NCBI RefSeq assembly: GCF_022867865.1 | Contig: NZ_JALIEC010000010.1 | Span: forward strand, 1-64,000 | Length of the DNA: 64,000 bases | Source of the DNA: Phaeobacter sp. J2-8 | Lineage (GTDB): Bacteria > Pseudomonadota > Alphaproteobacteria > Rhodobacterales > Rhodobacteraceae | Reading direction: 5' to 3' | In this document: piece after piece, positions 19,148 through 28,898 of the stretch | Position numbering within the stretch: position 1 is the first letter of the stretch | Layout: every line of letters starts with the position of its first letter | Made by a program: the position numbers and the translations under genes | Notes under the pieces: generated by a model | The model's input: only the letters and a program-made list of their open reading frames with translations | What the model was told of the DNA's origin: nothing | The model's database searches: none

Positions 19148-20470
19148 TCAGCCGCCGTACGCCTGCAACTGGCCCTTTTTGGTCACGATGTACATGACAC
19201 CGTTCACCACCACCGGATTTGTGGTCGCGCCACCGGGAATTTCGGCGGTTTTCAGCAGCTGACCGTCGTTGGGATCATAGGCCCGCAGAAGGCCATCGCC
19301 CCCCGCCACATACAGCCCGCCGCCGGCCAGGATCGGACCATAGTTGCCAAAGATCCGGTCCCGTTTGCGCGGACGCTGGGATGTATAGCCCGGCAGTTCG
19401 GCTGACCAGACCTCGGCCCCGTCGGACACATTGACACGCTTCAGATCATTTCGGTCCGACACAAAGAACACGCCCCCCCCAGTGACCCACACCGGTTGCA
19501 CCGCTGCGTCCCGCGCGGTCCACTTGCGGCTGCCGCTGCCGGTGTTCAAGGCCACCAGACGGCCGGTATGGTTGGCCACATAGACCGTGTCGCCAACCAC
19601 CACCGGATCGCCGGTGATATCGCTGACGCGGTTGATGGCGAATCCATTGCGCTGTCCGGCAATGGTTGCATTCCAGAGGCTGAGCCCGCCTTTGCGGAAC
19701 GCGCCTTGTACATCGCCGGAGCCATAGCCGAAGATCACGAATTTGTCGGTCAGTGCCGGGGCCGGACCGCCATGCACATTGTTGATGTCTTCCAGACCTT
19801 CCAGCTGCCAGCGGATGCGACCGGTGTCAGCCTCGATCGCCCAGGCGGTGCGATCGCCGGCCACCAGATAGACCAGCCCATCCGCATAACTTGGCGATGC
19901 CGTGCCGCTGGCTTGCAGCTTCTGGCTCCAGATTTCGGCACCGGAGGCCAGATCGAGCGCGGTGATGCTGCCATAGCCGGAGGTGACATAAAGCCGCCCG
20001 CCGCCAATCGCCAATCCGCCGCCAGACCCCTGCCCGCCGCCATCACGCGCCGGGGCCAGATCGCGGGTCCAGAGCGTCGCGCCACCGGTCGAGGTTGCGG
20101 TGACCAAAGCATCGCTGTCGAGCGTATAGATGCGGCCATCGGCAACCACGGGATCTGCGGTAATGCGGAATTTGCGGCTGTCGCCCTGGCCGATATTGGC
20201 GGACCACAGCGGGGTCAACGCCGTGCCAAAGGCCGGGTGGTTGGTGCGGGTCGCAGGCGTGCCATGACCCTGAAGCCAGGTGGCGTTGCGGGTCGCGGCC
20301 GCCAACGACAGGCTGTCGGCGGTTGTCGCGGCCTCGGCGGCCAAAGAGGCCTCGTCGGGGCGGATGGCTTCGCGCTTGCCCGGTAGAATGATTTCCCGCC
20401 GGCTTTCACAGGCCGCAAAGACCGATACCGCCGCGAGGCCCAAGATAATCCTGATCGTTGCCGTTCTCAC
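19148..20470 (-). CDS. bamB: BamB-like outer-membrane assembly lipoprotein (PQQ-type beta-propeller)
   Basis: A ~440-residue lipoprotein with a signal peptide ending in the lipobox VFAAC and eight PQQ-like repeats (for example GRIYTLDSDA, GRLYVTSGYG, GLVYLVAGDR, GGGLYVAGGD), forming a beta-propeller. BamB is a scaffold of the BAM complex that inserts outer-membrane proteins. The start is uncertain: a GTG at 20470 gives a compact lipoprotein signal (RTATIRIILGLAAVSVFAAC), while a GTG at 20485 would add five residues. Its position between yfgM-like and der is the usual bamB context. Confidence 0.88.
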   Translation of the reverse strand: MRTATIRIILGLAAVSVFAACESRREIILPGKREAIRPDEASLAAEAATTADSLSLAAATRNATWLQGHGTPATRTNHPAFGTALTPLWSANIGQGDSRKFRITADPVVADGRIYTLDSDALVTATSTGGATLWTRDLAPARDGGGQGSGGGLAIGGGRLYVTSGYGSITALDLASGAEIWSQKLQASGTASPSYADGLVYLVAGDRTAWAIEADTGRIRWQLEGLEDINNVHGGPAPALTDKFVIFGYGSGDVQGAFRKGGLSLWNATIAGQRNGFAINRVSDITGDPVVVGDTVYVANHTGRLVALNTGSGSRKWTARDAAVQPVWVTGGGVFFVSDRNDLKRVNVSDGAEVWSAELPGYTSQRPRKRDRIFGNYGPILAGGGLYVAGGDGLLRAYDPNDGQLLKTAEIPGGATTNPVVVNGVMYIVTKKGQLQAYGG

Positions 20471-20689
20471 CTGGTTCGCCCCCACATCTTCATGCGCATG
20501 CCTTCATGCCGGTACATTCATGCCTGTGTCGCCATGAACGCGTCGTCACGTCGTGTTATCATTTCACCGATGCAAAGGTCACACCGGAATTCGCGGTCCG
20601 CCCGGGCATCTTGCTATTTACGCAATTTGCCGCTGGGCGATCTTGCCAACCGACCAGACCGATCCGGCCCGAAATCGGTTCGAAATGTC

Positions 20690-21346
20690 TCAGGCGGCGT
20701 CAATCTCGCCACCCAGGGCGACAATCACCTGAGAGACGCGCTGGCGCAAGCCTGCGGTCACTTCGGAATCCACCAGGATGGCCTGAAATTTGGCAATCGC
20801 GCCCTCGGTGTCACCGGTTTCGACCGCGATCAGCGCCAATTGCTCTTCTGCCAGAAGCCGGATCGGACTGCCTGCCCGGGCCAGCGCCTCAAACCCGCTG
20901 CGCCGTTCGGCGGCGTCCAGGGTGTCGGACTGCGCCATCAGAAGCTTGAAGCCGGCAATATCGCGGTAAATCTGCGCCACATCGCCATTGGCGGTGATTT
21001 CACTCAGGGTTGCCACGGCATCGTCGGTCTGGTCATTCAACCCTTCTTCGGCGGCGGTCAAAAGCCCCAGAAGTGCCGCACCACCGGCGCTGTCGGGGTT
21101 CACCGCATTCAGGGCCGAAATCCGTTCGGTGCGGTCCTCGATTTCCATCGCGGCCAGGATCGAATCGCCCAGCGACTGTGCCGCTGCACGGTCCTGCGCA
21201 TTGGAATATTCCCGCCAGGCCGCCCCACCGACGATCAACAGGACCGCCAGCACACCAATCCAGCCGTAGCGCCGCAATGCCAGGAAAAGCCGGTCGCGCC
21301 GGACCTCTTCGCTCACCTCTTCGATAAAACTGTCGGTCTCGCTCAA
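20690..21346 (-). CDS. YfgM-like tetratricopeptide membrane protein
   Basis: A 218-residue protein with one N-terminal transmembrane helix (YGWIGVLAVLLIVGGAAW, residues ~27-45) and a periplasmic helical TPR-like domain. YfgM-type proteins attach to the SecYEG/chaperone network at the inner membrane. It precedes the bamB-like gene and der, a conserved order that supports the call. The 204-bp gap to bamB holds no gene. Confidence 0.8.
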   Translation of the reverse strand: MSETDSFIEEVSEEVRRDRLFLALRRYGWIGVLAVLLIVGGAAWREYSNAQDRAAAQSLGDSILAAMEIEDRTERISALNAVNPDSAGGAALLGLLTAAEEGLNDQTDDAVATLSEITANGDVAQIYRDIAGFKLLMAQSDTLDAAERRSGFEALARAGSPIRLLAEEQLALIAVETGDTEGAIAKFQAILVDSEVTAGLRQRVSQVIVALGGEIDAA

Positions 21347-21646
21347 CTCACTGCCTCACTGATCGGGCACCCCACAAGGGGCTGCATTGGTCCGCCCCTC
21401 TTAACCCGGCCCGCGACAAGTGCCAAGAGCCAGGCACCGGGCCAGATGGCGAAGCCACGCCGGGACTGCGTGAAATTGTTGCCAAATTCACCCGCAACTT
21501 GCGCTGCACCGCGGAAAAGTCTAATCTGAACTGGTCAGTTCAGACAAAAATACCTATATACCCCGCGTGATGTGCCAGGCGCGTTCCTCCGGCCGAAGAT
21601 TTCCGTCGGCTGCCTGGTATGATTTTATGAGAAAAGAAGGCATCTT
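21347..21646. other. 300-bp divergent regulatory region
   Basis: Lies between the yfgM-like gene (minus) and the RND adaptor gene (plus). It contains the palindromic operator and plus-strand promoter listed separately. No coding frame was seen, and no TetR gene is adjacent. Confidence 0.6.
21499..21544 (+). promoter_or_regulatory. Promoter and TetR-like palindromic operator for the RND efflux operon
   Basis: A perfect inverted repeat TCTGAACTG-GT-CAGTTCAGA spans 21525-21544. It overlaps a plausible -10 (TAATCT, 21522-21527) placed 17 bases after TTGCGC (21499-21504). TGAACTGNNCAGTTCA-type sites are typical of TetR-family repressors of efflux pumps. The cognate regulator is not in the window. 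Confidence 0.6.
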
Positions 21647-22978
21647 ATGCGACTTATTCCGGTTCTGACGGCAATTGCCGTTTCGGCGTTTCTGGTTTTC
21701 GCGGTTTTGCAACGCGAGGCGCTCTTGGAATTTGCCCGCAACAGCCATTTCGGCCAGATGTTTGGCACATCCGACGACACGGTAGATCCAGAAGAAACAA
21801 CGGCAGAGGCCGAAACGGTCGAAGCCCCCGCCGAAACAGACACGCAACCCAGCGGCATTCGCGTTGTGGCGCGCCATTCAACCGCCCAGGTTGTCGACAG
21901 CGCCGTGATCCTGCGTGGCCAGACCGAGGCCGCCCGTCAGGTCGATGTCAAAGCGGAAATCAGCGGATTGGTGGTCTCTGACCCGCTGCGCAAGGGGGCT
22001 TTTGTCGAACAGGGCCAGCTGCTGTGTGAACTGGAGCCGGGCACCCGTGGCGCCACATTGGACGAGGCCCGCGCGCGGCTGGACGAAGCCCAAGCCCGCG
22101 TGCCCGGGATCGAGGCCGGCGTGCCCGAAGCCGAAGCCAGATTGCAGGAGGCCGCCGCCCGTCTGGAGGAAGCCCAGATCAATGAACGCGCCGCCAAGGC
22201 GCTGAAAGAAGACGGATTTGCCTCGGAAACCCGCGTGGCATCAACCGCCGCCTCGGTGCGCAGCGCCGAGGCCAATGTTTCCAGCGCACGGGCCGCGCTG
22301 GAGACCGCCAAATCGGGGCTGCAAAGCGCACAGGCGGCGATCCGTTCGGCTGAGGCCGGTGTTGCCTCGGCACGGAAAGAAATTGAACGTTTGAAGATCA
22401 AGGCACCTTTTGCCGGTCTGCTGGAATCCGATGCTGCTGAACTGGGCGCATTGATGCAGCCCGGCGCGCTCTGCGCTACGATCATTCAACTCGACCCAAT
22501 CAAAATGGTGGCTTATGTCCCCGAAACCGAGGTCGCGCGCGTAAAATTGAACGCCGACGCCGGGGCCCGCCTGTCGGAAGGCAGCAATGTGGCGGGCAAG
22601 GTCACCTTCCTGTCCCGTTCGGCCGATCCGACAACCCGCACCTTCCGGGTGGAAATCACCGTCGCCAACAGCGATCTGGCGATCCGCGATGGTCAGACCG
22701 CCGAAATCGCCATTTCTGCCGCCGGGGTCTCTGCGCATCTCTTGCCGCAATCGACCCTGACGTTGAATGACGATGGCGAATTGGGCGTGCGGTCGGTGAC
22801 CGCCGAAAATCTGGTGGCCTTCTTGCCGGTCACCCTGTTGCGGGACACCCGCGAAGGGGTTTGGGTGGCTGGCCTGCCAGAGCGGCTCGACATTATTACC
22901 CTTGGTCAGGAATACGTCGAAGATGGGGTCAAGGTCATTCCGACCTACAAAGATGCCAGCCTGGAGGTAAGTCAATGA
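21647..22978 (+). CDS. RND efflux periplasmic adaptor (membrane fusion protein)
   Basis: A 443-residue HlyD/AcrA-like adaptor linking the inner-membrane pump to an outer-membrane channel. It has an N-terminal signal-anchor (VLTAIAVSAFLVFAVL) and a ~35-residue acidic linker. The lipoyl half-motif VDVKAEISGLVV is followed by GAFVEQGQLLCELEPG, a long helical hairpin rich in Ala/Glu (~130-240), the second lipoyl half ERLKIKAPFAGLLE, and a beta-barrel (VAYVPETEVARV). The stop overlaps the pump start as ATGA. No outer-membrane channel gene is present next to it. Confidence 0.92.
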   Translation: MRLIPVLTAIAVSAFLVFAVLQREALLEFARNSHFGQMFGTSDDTVDPEETTAEAETVEAPAETDTQPSGIRVVARHSTAQVVDSAVILRGQTEAARQVDVKAEISGLVVSDPLRKGAFVEQGQLLCELEPGTRGATLDEARARLDEAQARVPGIEAGVPEAEARLQEAAARLEEAQINERAAKALKEDGFASETRVASTAASVRSAEANVSSARAALETAKSGLQSAQAAIRSAEAGVASARKEIERLKIKAPFAGLLESDAAELGALMQPGALCATIIQLDPIKMVAYVPETEVARVKLNADAGARLSEGSNVAGKVTFLSRSADPTTRTFRVEITVANSDLAIRDGQTAEIAISAAGVSAHLLPQSTLTLNDDGELGVRSVTAENLVAFLPVTLLRDTREGVWVAGLPERLDIITLGQEYVEDGVKVIPTYKDASLEVSQ

Positions 22979-25900
22979 CGGGAATGGTCGACTGGGCCGC
23001 ATCACGCGCCCGAATGGTCATGGCCTTTATTGCCCTCTCGCTTCTGGCGGGGGGCATTGCCTATGTGGGGCTGCCAAAAGAGGGTGAACCAGACATCGAA
23101 ATCCCGGCGCTGTTCATTTCGGTGCCTTTCGCCGGGATCAGCGCGACAGATTCCGAAACGCTTCTGGTCAAGCCGATGGAAACCGAATTGTCCGATCTGG
23201 ACGGGTTGAAAACCCTGTCCGGCACCGCCGCCGAAGGCTATGCCGGTGTCGCGCTGGAGTTTGAATTCGGCTGGGACAAGACCAAGGTCATGGCCGATGT
23301 CCGCGATGCGATGAAATCTGCCGAGGCCAGTTTTCCCGATGGTGCCGAGCAATACACCATCAACGAAATCAACTTTTCCGAATTCCCGATTGTCATCGTC
23401 AACCTGACCGGCGCGGTGCCCGAACGCACCATGGCGCGCGTGGCCAAGGATTTGCAGGACCGGGTAGAAGGCATTGATGCGGTGCTGGAGGCCGGGATCG
23501 CCGGCAACCGCGACGAAATGCTGGAAGTGCTGATCGACCCGCTGCGGCTCGAAGCCTATAATGTGACTGCGGGCGAGCTGATTTCCGTGGTGCAGAACAA
23601 CAACCAATTGATTGCGGCCGGCGAAGTCGAAACCGCCCAGGGCACATTCGCGGTCAAGATCCCGTCGTCATTTGATGAACCCCAGGACATCTACAACCTG
23701 CCGGTCAAAACCAATGGCGACCGGGTGGTGACATTGGGCGATCTGGCCCGCATCCAGCTGACATTCGAAGACCGGGTTGGCACCGCGCGCTTCAACGGCG
23801 AAGAAACCGTGGCGTTGCAGGTGGTCAAACGCAAGGGTTTCAACCTGATCGACACGGCAACCGAAGTCAAAGAAGTGGTCGCCGAAGCAAGAAAAGACTG
23901 GCCGCCAGAGCTGAAAGCTGCGGTCGAAGTCGGCACATCGAACGACCAAAGCCGCGTTGTGGCCTCGATGGTCAGCCAGCTTGAAGGCTCGGTTCTGACG
24001 GCGATTGCCCTGGTGATGATCGTGGTGTTGGCGGCCCTCGGGACGCGGCCCGCCCTTCTGGTGGGTTTCGCCATTCCGACCTCTTTCCTGCTGTGCTTTG
24101 TGCTGTTGGGGCTGATGGGGATCACCATTTCCAACATCGTGATGTTCGGCCTGATCCTGGCCGTTGGCATGCTGGTGGATGGCGCGATTGTGGTTGTTGA
24201 ATATGCCGACAAGCGGATCAAGGACGGCTCTGGCCCGATGCATGCCTATGTCGAGGCCGCCAAGCGCATGTTCTGGCCGATTGTCAGCTCTACCGCGACA
24301 ACGCTCTGTGCCTTCTTGCCAATGTTGTTCTGGCCCGGTGTGCCGGGTCAATTCATGGGCATGTTGCCGGTCACATTGATCTTTGTTCTGTCGGCGTCGC
24401 TGATCGTGGCGTTGATCTATCTGCCGGTGATGGGCGGTGTGACGGGCCGTATGAGCCGCTTGTTCGGGCGGTGTTCCGAATGGTTGGAAAACCGGTTCCC
24501 CTGGATCATCCGCGCGCTTTTGGTGCCGGTCTCGCTTCTGGTGATTTTCGTGGGCGCGATGCAGCTGCTGAACCCGAACTACCTGTTCGACAACGCCGCG
24601 CCGGGCCTTTTTGCCATCGTGCCGGGGGCAATGATTTTCCTTGCCGGGGCTTTCATGGCTTCGGTCACCTTGGGCGCGGTTGAATTTCACTGGAAACGCA
24701 AACGCGTGCGTGCGGGGCGTCGCCGCACCCTGTTTGGCTGGGTGATCAAACTGATCGCCGGAAATCCGATCATGCCGCTGGTGACCGCCGCAACGGTGAT
24801 TGCCTTTGTCATGGCGGTGTTCGGCTATTTTGGCGAAAACAGCAAAGGCGTCGAATTCTTTGTCGAAAGCGAACCGGAACAGGGCATCGTCTATGTGCTG
24901 GCACGCGGCAACCTTTCGCTGGAAGAAAAAGACGCCCTGGTGCGTCAGGCCGAGGACATCGTGCTGGCCCATCCCGGCATCGACAACGCCTTTGCCTTTG
25001 CGGGCAACGGCGGGTTGAATTCGAATACCGGCGGGGCACAGCCCCCCAAGGACACGGTCGGCCAGGTTCAGTTCGAAACCATCCCATGGGAAGACCGCAT
25101 GGATCGGCCTGATCTGGACGGCAATGTCGTGCTCGAGGAATTGCAGGCGGAATTGGAACAGATCCCCGGCGTGCGGATCGAAATTCTGGCCCAGGCCATG
25201 GGCCCCGCCAGCGCCAAGCCGGTGCATTTGCGCCTGAAAGGGGACAACTGGCAGGAGCTGATTGCCGCGACCGAAGCCGTGCACACCCAGTTTCAGAACA
25301 CCGCTGGCCTGCATCTGATCGAAGATACCCTGCCCCTGCCCGGCATCGACTGGCAGATTGATGTCGATGTCGAAAAAGCCGGACGTTTCGGCGCAGATGT
25401 CGCCACCGTGGGCGCGATGGTGCAATTGGTGACACGCGGTATCCTGCTCGACACCATGCGGGTCGACAGTTCCGATGAGGAAATCGAAATCCGCGTCCGC
25501 CTGCCGGAACAGGACCGGGTCTTGTCCACGCTGGACACGCTCAAGGTGCGCACCGCAGACGGGCTTGTCCCGCTGTCGAATTTCGTCACCCGAAAACCGG
25601 TGGCGAAATTGGCCGAAATCTCGCGGGTTGACCAGAAACGCTATTTCGATGTCAAGGCAGCGGTGCGCCCCGGCATCACCACATTTGTCAGCGGCGACGG
25701 CGACACAGCCAAACTGCTGGCCTATGGCCGTGAAGCCACCGAAGGCGATGCAAAACCGGGTGCGACACTGACCATTGGCGCAACCAACTATGTGGTGGAT
25801 ACCTTTGAACCCGGTGAGGACCGCGCCAGCCTGGAGGCCGCGCTAAGCGCCGAAGACCTGCGCGCCGTTCCAATGACCGCAAACGAACGGATCGCGGCGC

Positions 25901-26721
25901 TCAACACCTGGTTGGAAACCTCGCCCCTGGGCGTCGGGATTTCCACGGAATGGACCGGCGATCAGGAAGATCAGGAAGAATCGCAACAATTTCTGATGAC
26001 CGCCTTTGCCGGGGCGCTGGGGTTGATGTTCATCATCCTGCTGGCGCAGTTCAACAGCGTCTATAACTCGATTCTGGTTCTCCTGGCGGTGGTTCTGTCC
26101 ACCACCGGCGTCCTGATCGGCATGTTGGTGATGGATCAGACCTTTTCGATCATCATGACCGGCACCGGCATCGTCGCCTTGGCCGGGATTGTGGTGAACA
26201 ACAATATCGTGCTGATCGACACCTATATGGAATATTCCACATACATGCCCCGGATCGAGGCGATTGTGCGCACCGCCGAAGACCGGATTCGCCCGGTGCT
26301 TCTGACCACGATCACCACCATGGCCGGGCTTGCGCCGATGATGGTGGGTCTTAGCCTGGATTTCTGGAACGGCGGCTATTCCATCGACAGCCCCACCGCG
26401 CTCTGGTGGAAACAACTGGCGACTGCGGTGGTCTTTGGTCTTGGCGTGGCGACGGTGCTGACGCTAGTGTTCACCCCGGCGATGCTGGCGATGCGGGTCT
26501 GGTTCTGGACCTATGTGTTCTGGTTCGCGCGGTTGCTGGCACGTCTGGGTCAAGGCCGGTCAAGCCGGGCGGCGCGCGATTGGGCGCTGTCGCGCAAGGC
26601 GCGCCGGGTGCGCAACCCAGAGATCATCTGGGAAGATGCCCCGACCCCACCGACATCGACGACCACAGCGGTTTTCGTCGATCCGGCCCAGCCCGAATTG
26701 CCACTGCGCGCCGCAGAGTAG
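22975..26721 (+). CDS. RND efflux transporter permease (HAE1/AcrB-type)
   Basis: A 1,248-residue inner-membrane pump. It shows the AcrB-family N-terminal helix, the GVALEFEFGWD segment, helices 2-6 with GMLVDGAIVVVEYADK, and the second half with GIVALAGIVVNNNIVLIDTY and RIRPVLLTTITTMAGLAPMM. HAE1 pumps are about 1,030-1,050 residues. This one is longer mainly because of an extra hydrophobic stretch of ~120 residues between the halves (around 490-620) and a ~60-residue cytoplasmic tail. The ATG at 22975 is chosen because of the ATGA overlap and a GGAGG site ten bases upstream. Substrate unknown. Confidence 0.93.
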   Translation: MTGMVDWAASRARMVMAFIALSLLAGGIAYVGLPKEGEPDIEIPALFISVPFAGISATDSETLLVKPMETELSDLDGLKTLSGTAAEGYAGVALEFEFGWDKTKVMADVRDAMKSAEASFPDGAEQYTINEINFSEFPIVIVNLTGAVPERTMARVAKDLQDRVEGIDAVLEAGIAGNRDEMLEVLIDPLRLEAYNVTAGELISVVQNNNQLIAAGEVETAQGTFAVKIPSSFDEPQDIYNLPVKTNGDRVVTLGDLARIQLTFEDRVGTARFNGEETVALQVVKRKGFNLIDTATEVKEVVAEARKDWPPELKAAVEVGTSNDQSRVVASMVSQLEGSVLTAIALVMIVVLAALGTRPALLVGFAIPTSFLLCFVLLGLMGITISNIVMFGLILAVGMLVDGAIVVVEYADKRIKDGSGPMHAYVEAAKRMFWPIVSSTATTLCAFLPMLFWPGVPGQFMGMLPVTLIFVLSASLIVALIYLPVMGGVTGRMSRLFGRCSEWLENRFPWIIRALLVPVSLLVIFVGAMQLLNPNYLFDNAAPGLFAIVPGAMIFLAGAFMASVTLGAVEFHWKRKRVRAGRRRTLFGWVIKLIAGNPIMPLVTAATVIAFVMAVFGYFGENSKGVEFFVESEPEQGIVYVLARGNLSLEEKDALVRQAEDIVLAHPGIDNAFAFAGNGGLNSNTGGAQPPKDTVGQVQFETIPWEDRMDRPDLDGNVVLEELQAELEQIPGVRIEILAQAMGPASAKPVHLRLKGDNWQELIAATEAVHTQFQNTAGLHLIEDTLPLPGIDWQIDVDVEKAGRFGADVATVGAMVQLVTRGILLDTMRVDSSDEEIEIRVRLPEQDRVLSTLDTLKVRTADGLVPLSNFVTRKPVAKLAEISRVDQKRYFDVKAAVRPGITTFVSGDGDTAKLLAYGREATEGDAKPGATLTIGATNYVVDTFEPGEDRASLEAALSAEDLRAVPMTANERIAALNTWLETSPLGVGISTEWTGDQEDQEESQQFLMTAFAGALGLMFIILLAQFNSVYNSILVLLAVVLSTTGVLIGMLVMDQTFSIIMTGTGIVALAGIVVNNNIVLIDTYMEYSTYMPRIEAIVRTAEDRIRPVLLTTITTMAGLAPMMVGLSLDFWNGGYSIDSPTALWWKQLATAVVFGLGVATVLTLVFTPAMLAMRVWFWTYVFWFARLLARLGQGRSSRAARDWALSRKARRVRNPEIIWEDAPTPPTSTTTAVFVDPAQPELPLRAAE

Positions 26722-26866
26722 ACAAATCCATAATGCGGGGCGTCCTGTCCCTGTGTGGGGCGCCCTGTCCGGGGCGGCCTGCGCCCCGCACCATACGATC
26801 GCAGGGCATGATCCCCTGTCGGGACGTGGCATTGATCGCCCCCCCCGACCACAAAGAAAGACTGAT

Positions 26867-28702
26867 ATGACAGCCACCGACGCGCAATCCGCCGAGGCCG
26901 CCGAAAACGCCCGCATCGCCGAACAGGAACGCCGATCCGGCTGGCGCACCATTCGCCGCGTCGCGCCGTATCTTTGGCCCGACGCGCACCAATGGGTGAA
27001 ATATCGTGTTGTCGCGGCCATGTCGGTGCTGGTGCTGGCCAAGTTGATCGCCGTCGGCACGCCCATGCTGTACAAAGCCGCAGTCGATGCGCTGGACGGC
27101 GACGTTTCGGACCTTGCGCTTGGCGCGGTTGGCCTGACCGTCGCCTATGGGTTGGCGCGTCTGATGACCAACGGATTTCAGCAATTGCGCGATGCGCTGT
27201 TCGCGGCGGTTGGCCAACGTGCCCTGCGCCAGCTTGCGCTGGAAACCTTTACCCATATCCACCGTCTTTCGATGCGCTATCATATCACGCGCAAGACCGG
27301 CGGGCTGTCGCGGATCATCGAACGCGGGGTCAAGGGTGTCGAGTTCCTGTTGCGGTTTCTGCTGTTCTCGATTGGACCTCTGGTGCTGGAACTGCTGCTG
27401 ATCGCGGTTGTGCTCTTCTTTCTGTTTGATGTCTGGTATCTGGCGATCGTGGCGCTGACCATTGCGCTTTATGTCTGGTTCACCTTCAAGGTCACGGAAT
27501 GGCGCGTCAAACTGCGCCGCGAGATGAACGATCAGGACACCGATGCCAACCAAAAGGCCATCGACAGCCTGTTGAACTTTGAAACTGTCAAATATTTTGG
27601 CGCCGAAGCACGCGAAGCCGCCCGTTATGACGTGGCCATGGCCGGATATGAACGCGCGGCGCTCAAGACGTCCTACTCACTGGCGTTCCTGAACTTTGGT
27701 CAGTCGCTTTTGATCACAAGCGGTCTGGTTGGCATCATGGTGATGGCGGCGGTGGGCGTGCAGAACGGCGATCTGACGGTCGGCGATTTTGTCATGGTCA
27801 ACGCCTATATGATTCAGATTACCATGCCACTGAACTTCCTTGGCACCGTGTATCGCGAGATCCGTCAAAGCCTTGTTGATATGGGCGAGATGTTTCACCT
27901 TTTGGAGCAACCCGCAGAAGTGTCCGACAAACCGGATGCAAAGCCGCTGAAAATTTCCGGCGGCGAGGTGACACTGAAAAATGTGCATTTCGGATATGAC
28001 CCCGCGCGGCCGATCCTCAAGGGCGTGACCGTCACCGCCGGTGCCGGTCAGAATATCGCCATTGTCGGCCCCTCCGGCTCGGGCAAATCCACCATCGGGC
28101 GGCTGTTGTTCCGGTTTTATGATGTCACCGACGGCGCGTTGACCATCGACGGTCAGGACGTGCGCGACATCACCCAGACCAGCCTGCATGACGCCATCGG
28201 CGTGGTGCCGCAGGACACGGTGCTGTTCAACGACACCATCCGCTATAACATCGAATATGGTCGCGAAGGCGCAACCGAGGCCGAAGTGATCGAAGCCGCC
28301 AAGGCCGCACAGATCCACGATTTCATCACCTCGCTGCCCGATGGATATGACACCACGGTCGGCGAACGCGGGCTCAAGCTCTCGGGCGGGGAAAAGCAAC
28401 GTGTCGGCATTGCGCGCACCCTGCTCAAAAACCCGCCGATCCTGTTGCTGGACGAGGCGACCTCGGCGTTGGACAGCGAGACCGAACAGGAAATTCAGGG
28501 CGCGCTGGCCCGCGCCGCTGAGGGACGCACCGTGCTGACCATCGCACACCGGCTTTCCACTGTGGCGGATGCTGACCAGATCGTGGTGTTGCAGGACGGC
28601 GAAATCGCCGAAAGCGGCACCCATGGTGAATTGCTGCTGAAAGATGGCCGCTACGCCAGCCTCTGGCGGCGGCAGCAATCCGAAGACGAAGACGCGGCGT
28701 GA
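26867..28702 (+). CDS. Atm1-type ABC exporter (fused permease and ATPase)
   Basis: A 611-residue half-transporter that works as a homodimer. Six transmembrane helices (residues ~45-320) include the Atm1-family segment NFETVKYFGAEAREAARYD. The nucleotide-binding domain has Walker A GPSGSGKST, Q-loop VVPQDTVLFNDTI, signature LSGGEKQRVGIAR and Walker B ILLLDEATSALD. Bacterial Atm1 proteins export glutathione conjugates and metal-glutathione species and relate to mitochondrial Fe-S export. ATG 26867 is preferred over earlier in-frame codons because family members begin shortly before RTIRRVAPYLWP. It follows the RND operon by 145 bp with no terminator seen. Confidence 0.92.
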   Translation: MTATDAQSAEAAENARIAEQERRSGWRTIRRVAPYLWPDAHQWVKYRVVAAMSVLVLAKLIAVGTPMLYKAAVDALDGDVSDLALGAVGLTVAYGLARLMTNGFQQLRDALFAAVGQRALRQLALETFTHIHRLSMRYHITRKTGGLSRIIERGVKGVEFLLRFLLFSIGPLVLELLLIAVVLFFLFDVWYLAIVALTIALYVWFTFKVTEWRVKLRREMNDQDTDANQKAIDSLLNFETVKYFGAEAREAARYDVAMAGYERAALKTSYSLAFLNFGQSLLITSGLVGIMVMAAVGVQNGDLTVGDFVMVNAYMIQITMPLNFLGTVYREIRQSLVDMGEMFHLLEQPAEVSDKPDAKPLKISGGEVTLKNVHFGYDPARPILKGVTVTAGAGQNIAIVGPSGSGKSTIGRLLFRFYDVTDGALTIDGQDVRDITQTSLHDAIGVVPQDTVLFNDTIRYNIEYGREGATEAEVIEAAKAAQIHDFITSLPDGYDTTVGERGLKLSGGEKQRVGIARTLLKNPPILLLDEATSALDSETEQEIQGALARAAEGRTVLTIAHRLSTVADADQIVVLQDGEIAESGTHGELLLKDGRYASLWRRQQSEDEDAA

Positions 28703-28898
28703 TGAACGCCGGGGTCTCCTGAACGCCGGGGACTGATATGTAGGGGCGGCGGCGCCAGACACTGACCGAGGGGGGGACCGGGGCAGCTGGCGCCGGGCCA
28801 AGCGGCCCCCGGCCCCATCGGCCGCTTTGGTCATTGCATCCCCGGCCCAGTCTGACATGGTCGCGGCGCGCCGTTGGCGCGTCATTCAGGCCGGACAC

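Noticed and set aside
23668-25425. 585-codon minus-strand frame opposite the RND pump
   Set aside because: Gln/His/Arg-rich shadow of the efflux gene with no recognisable domain.
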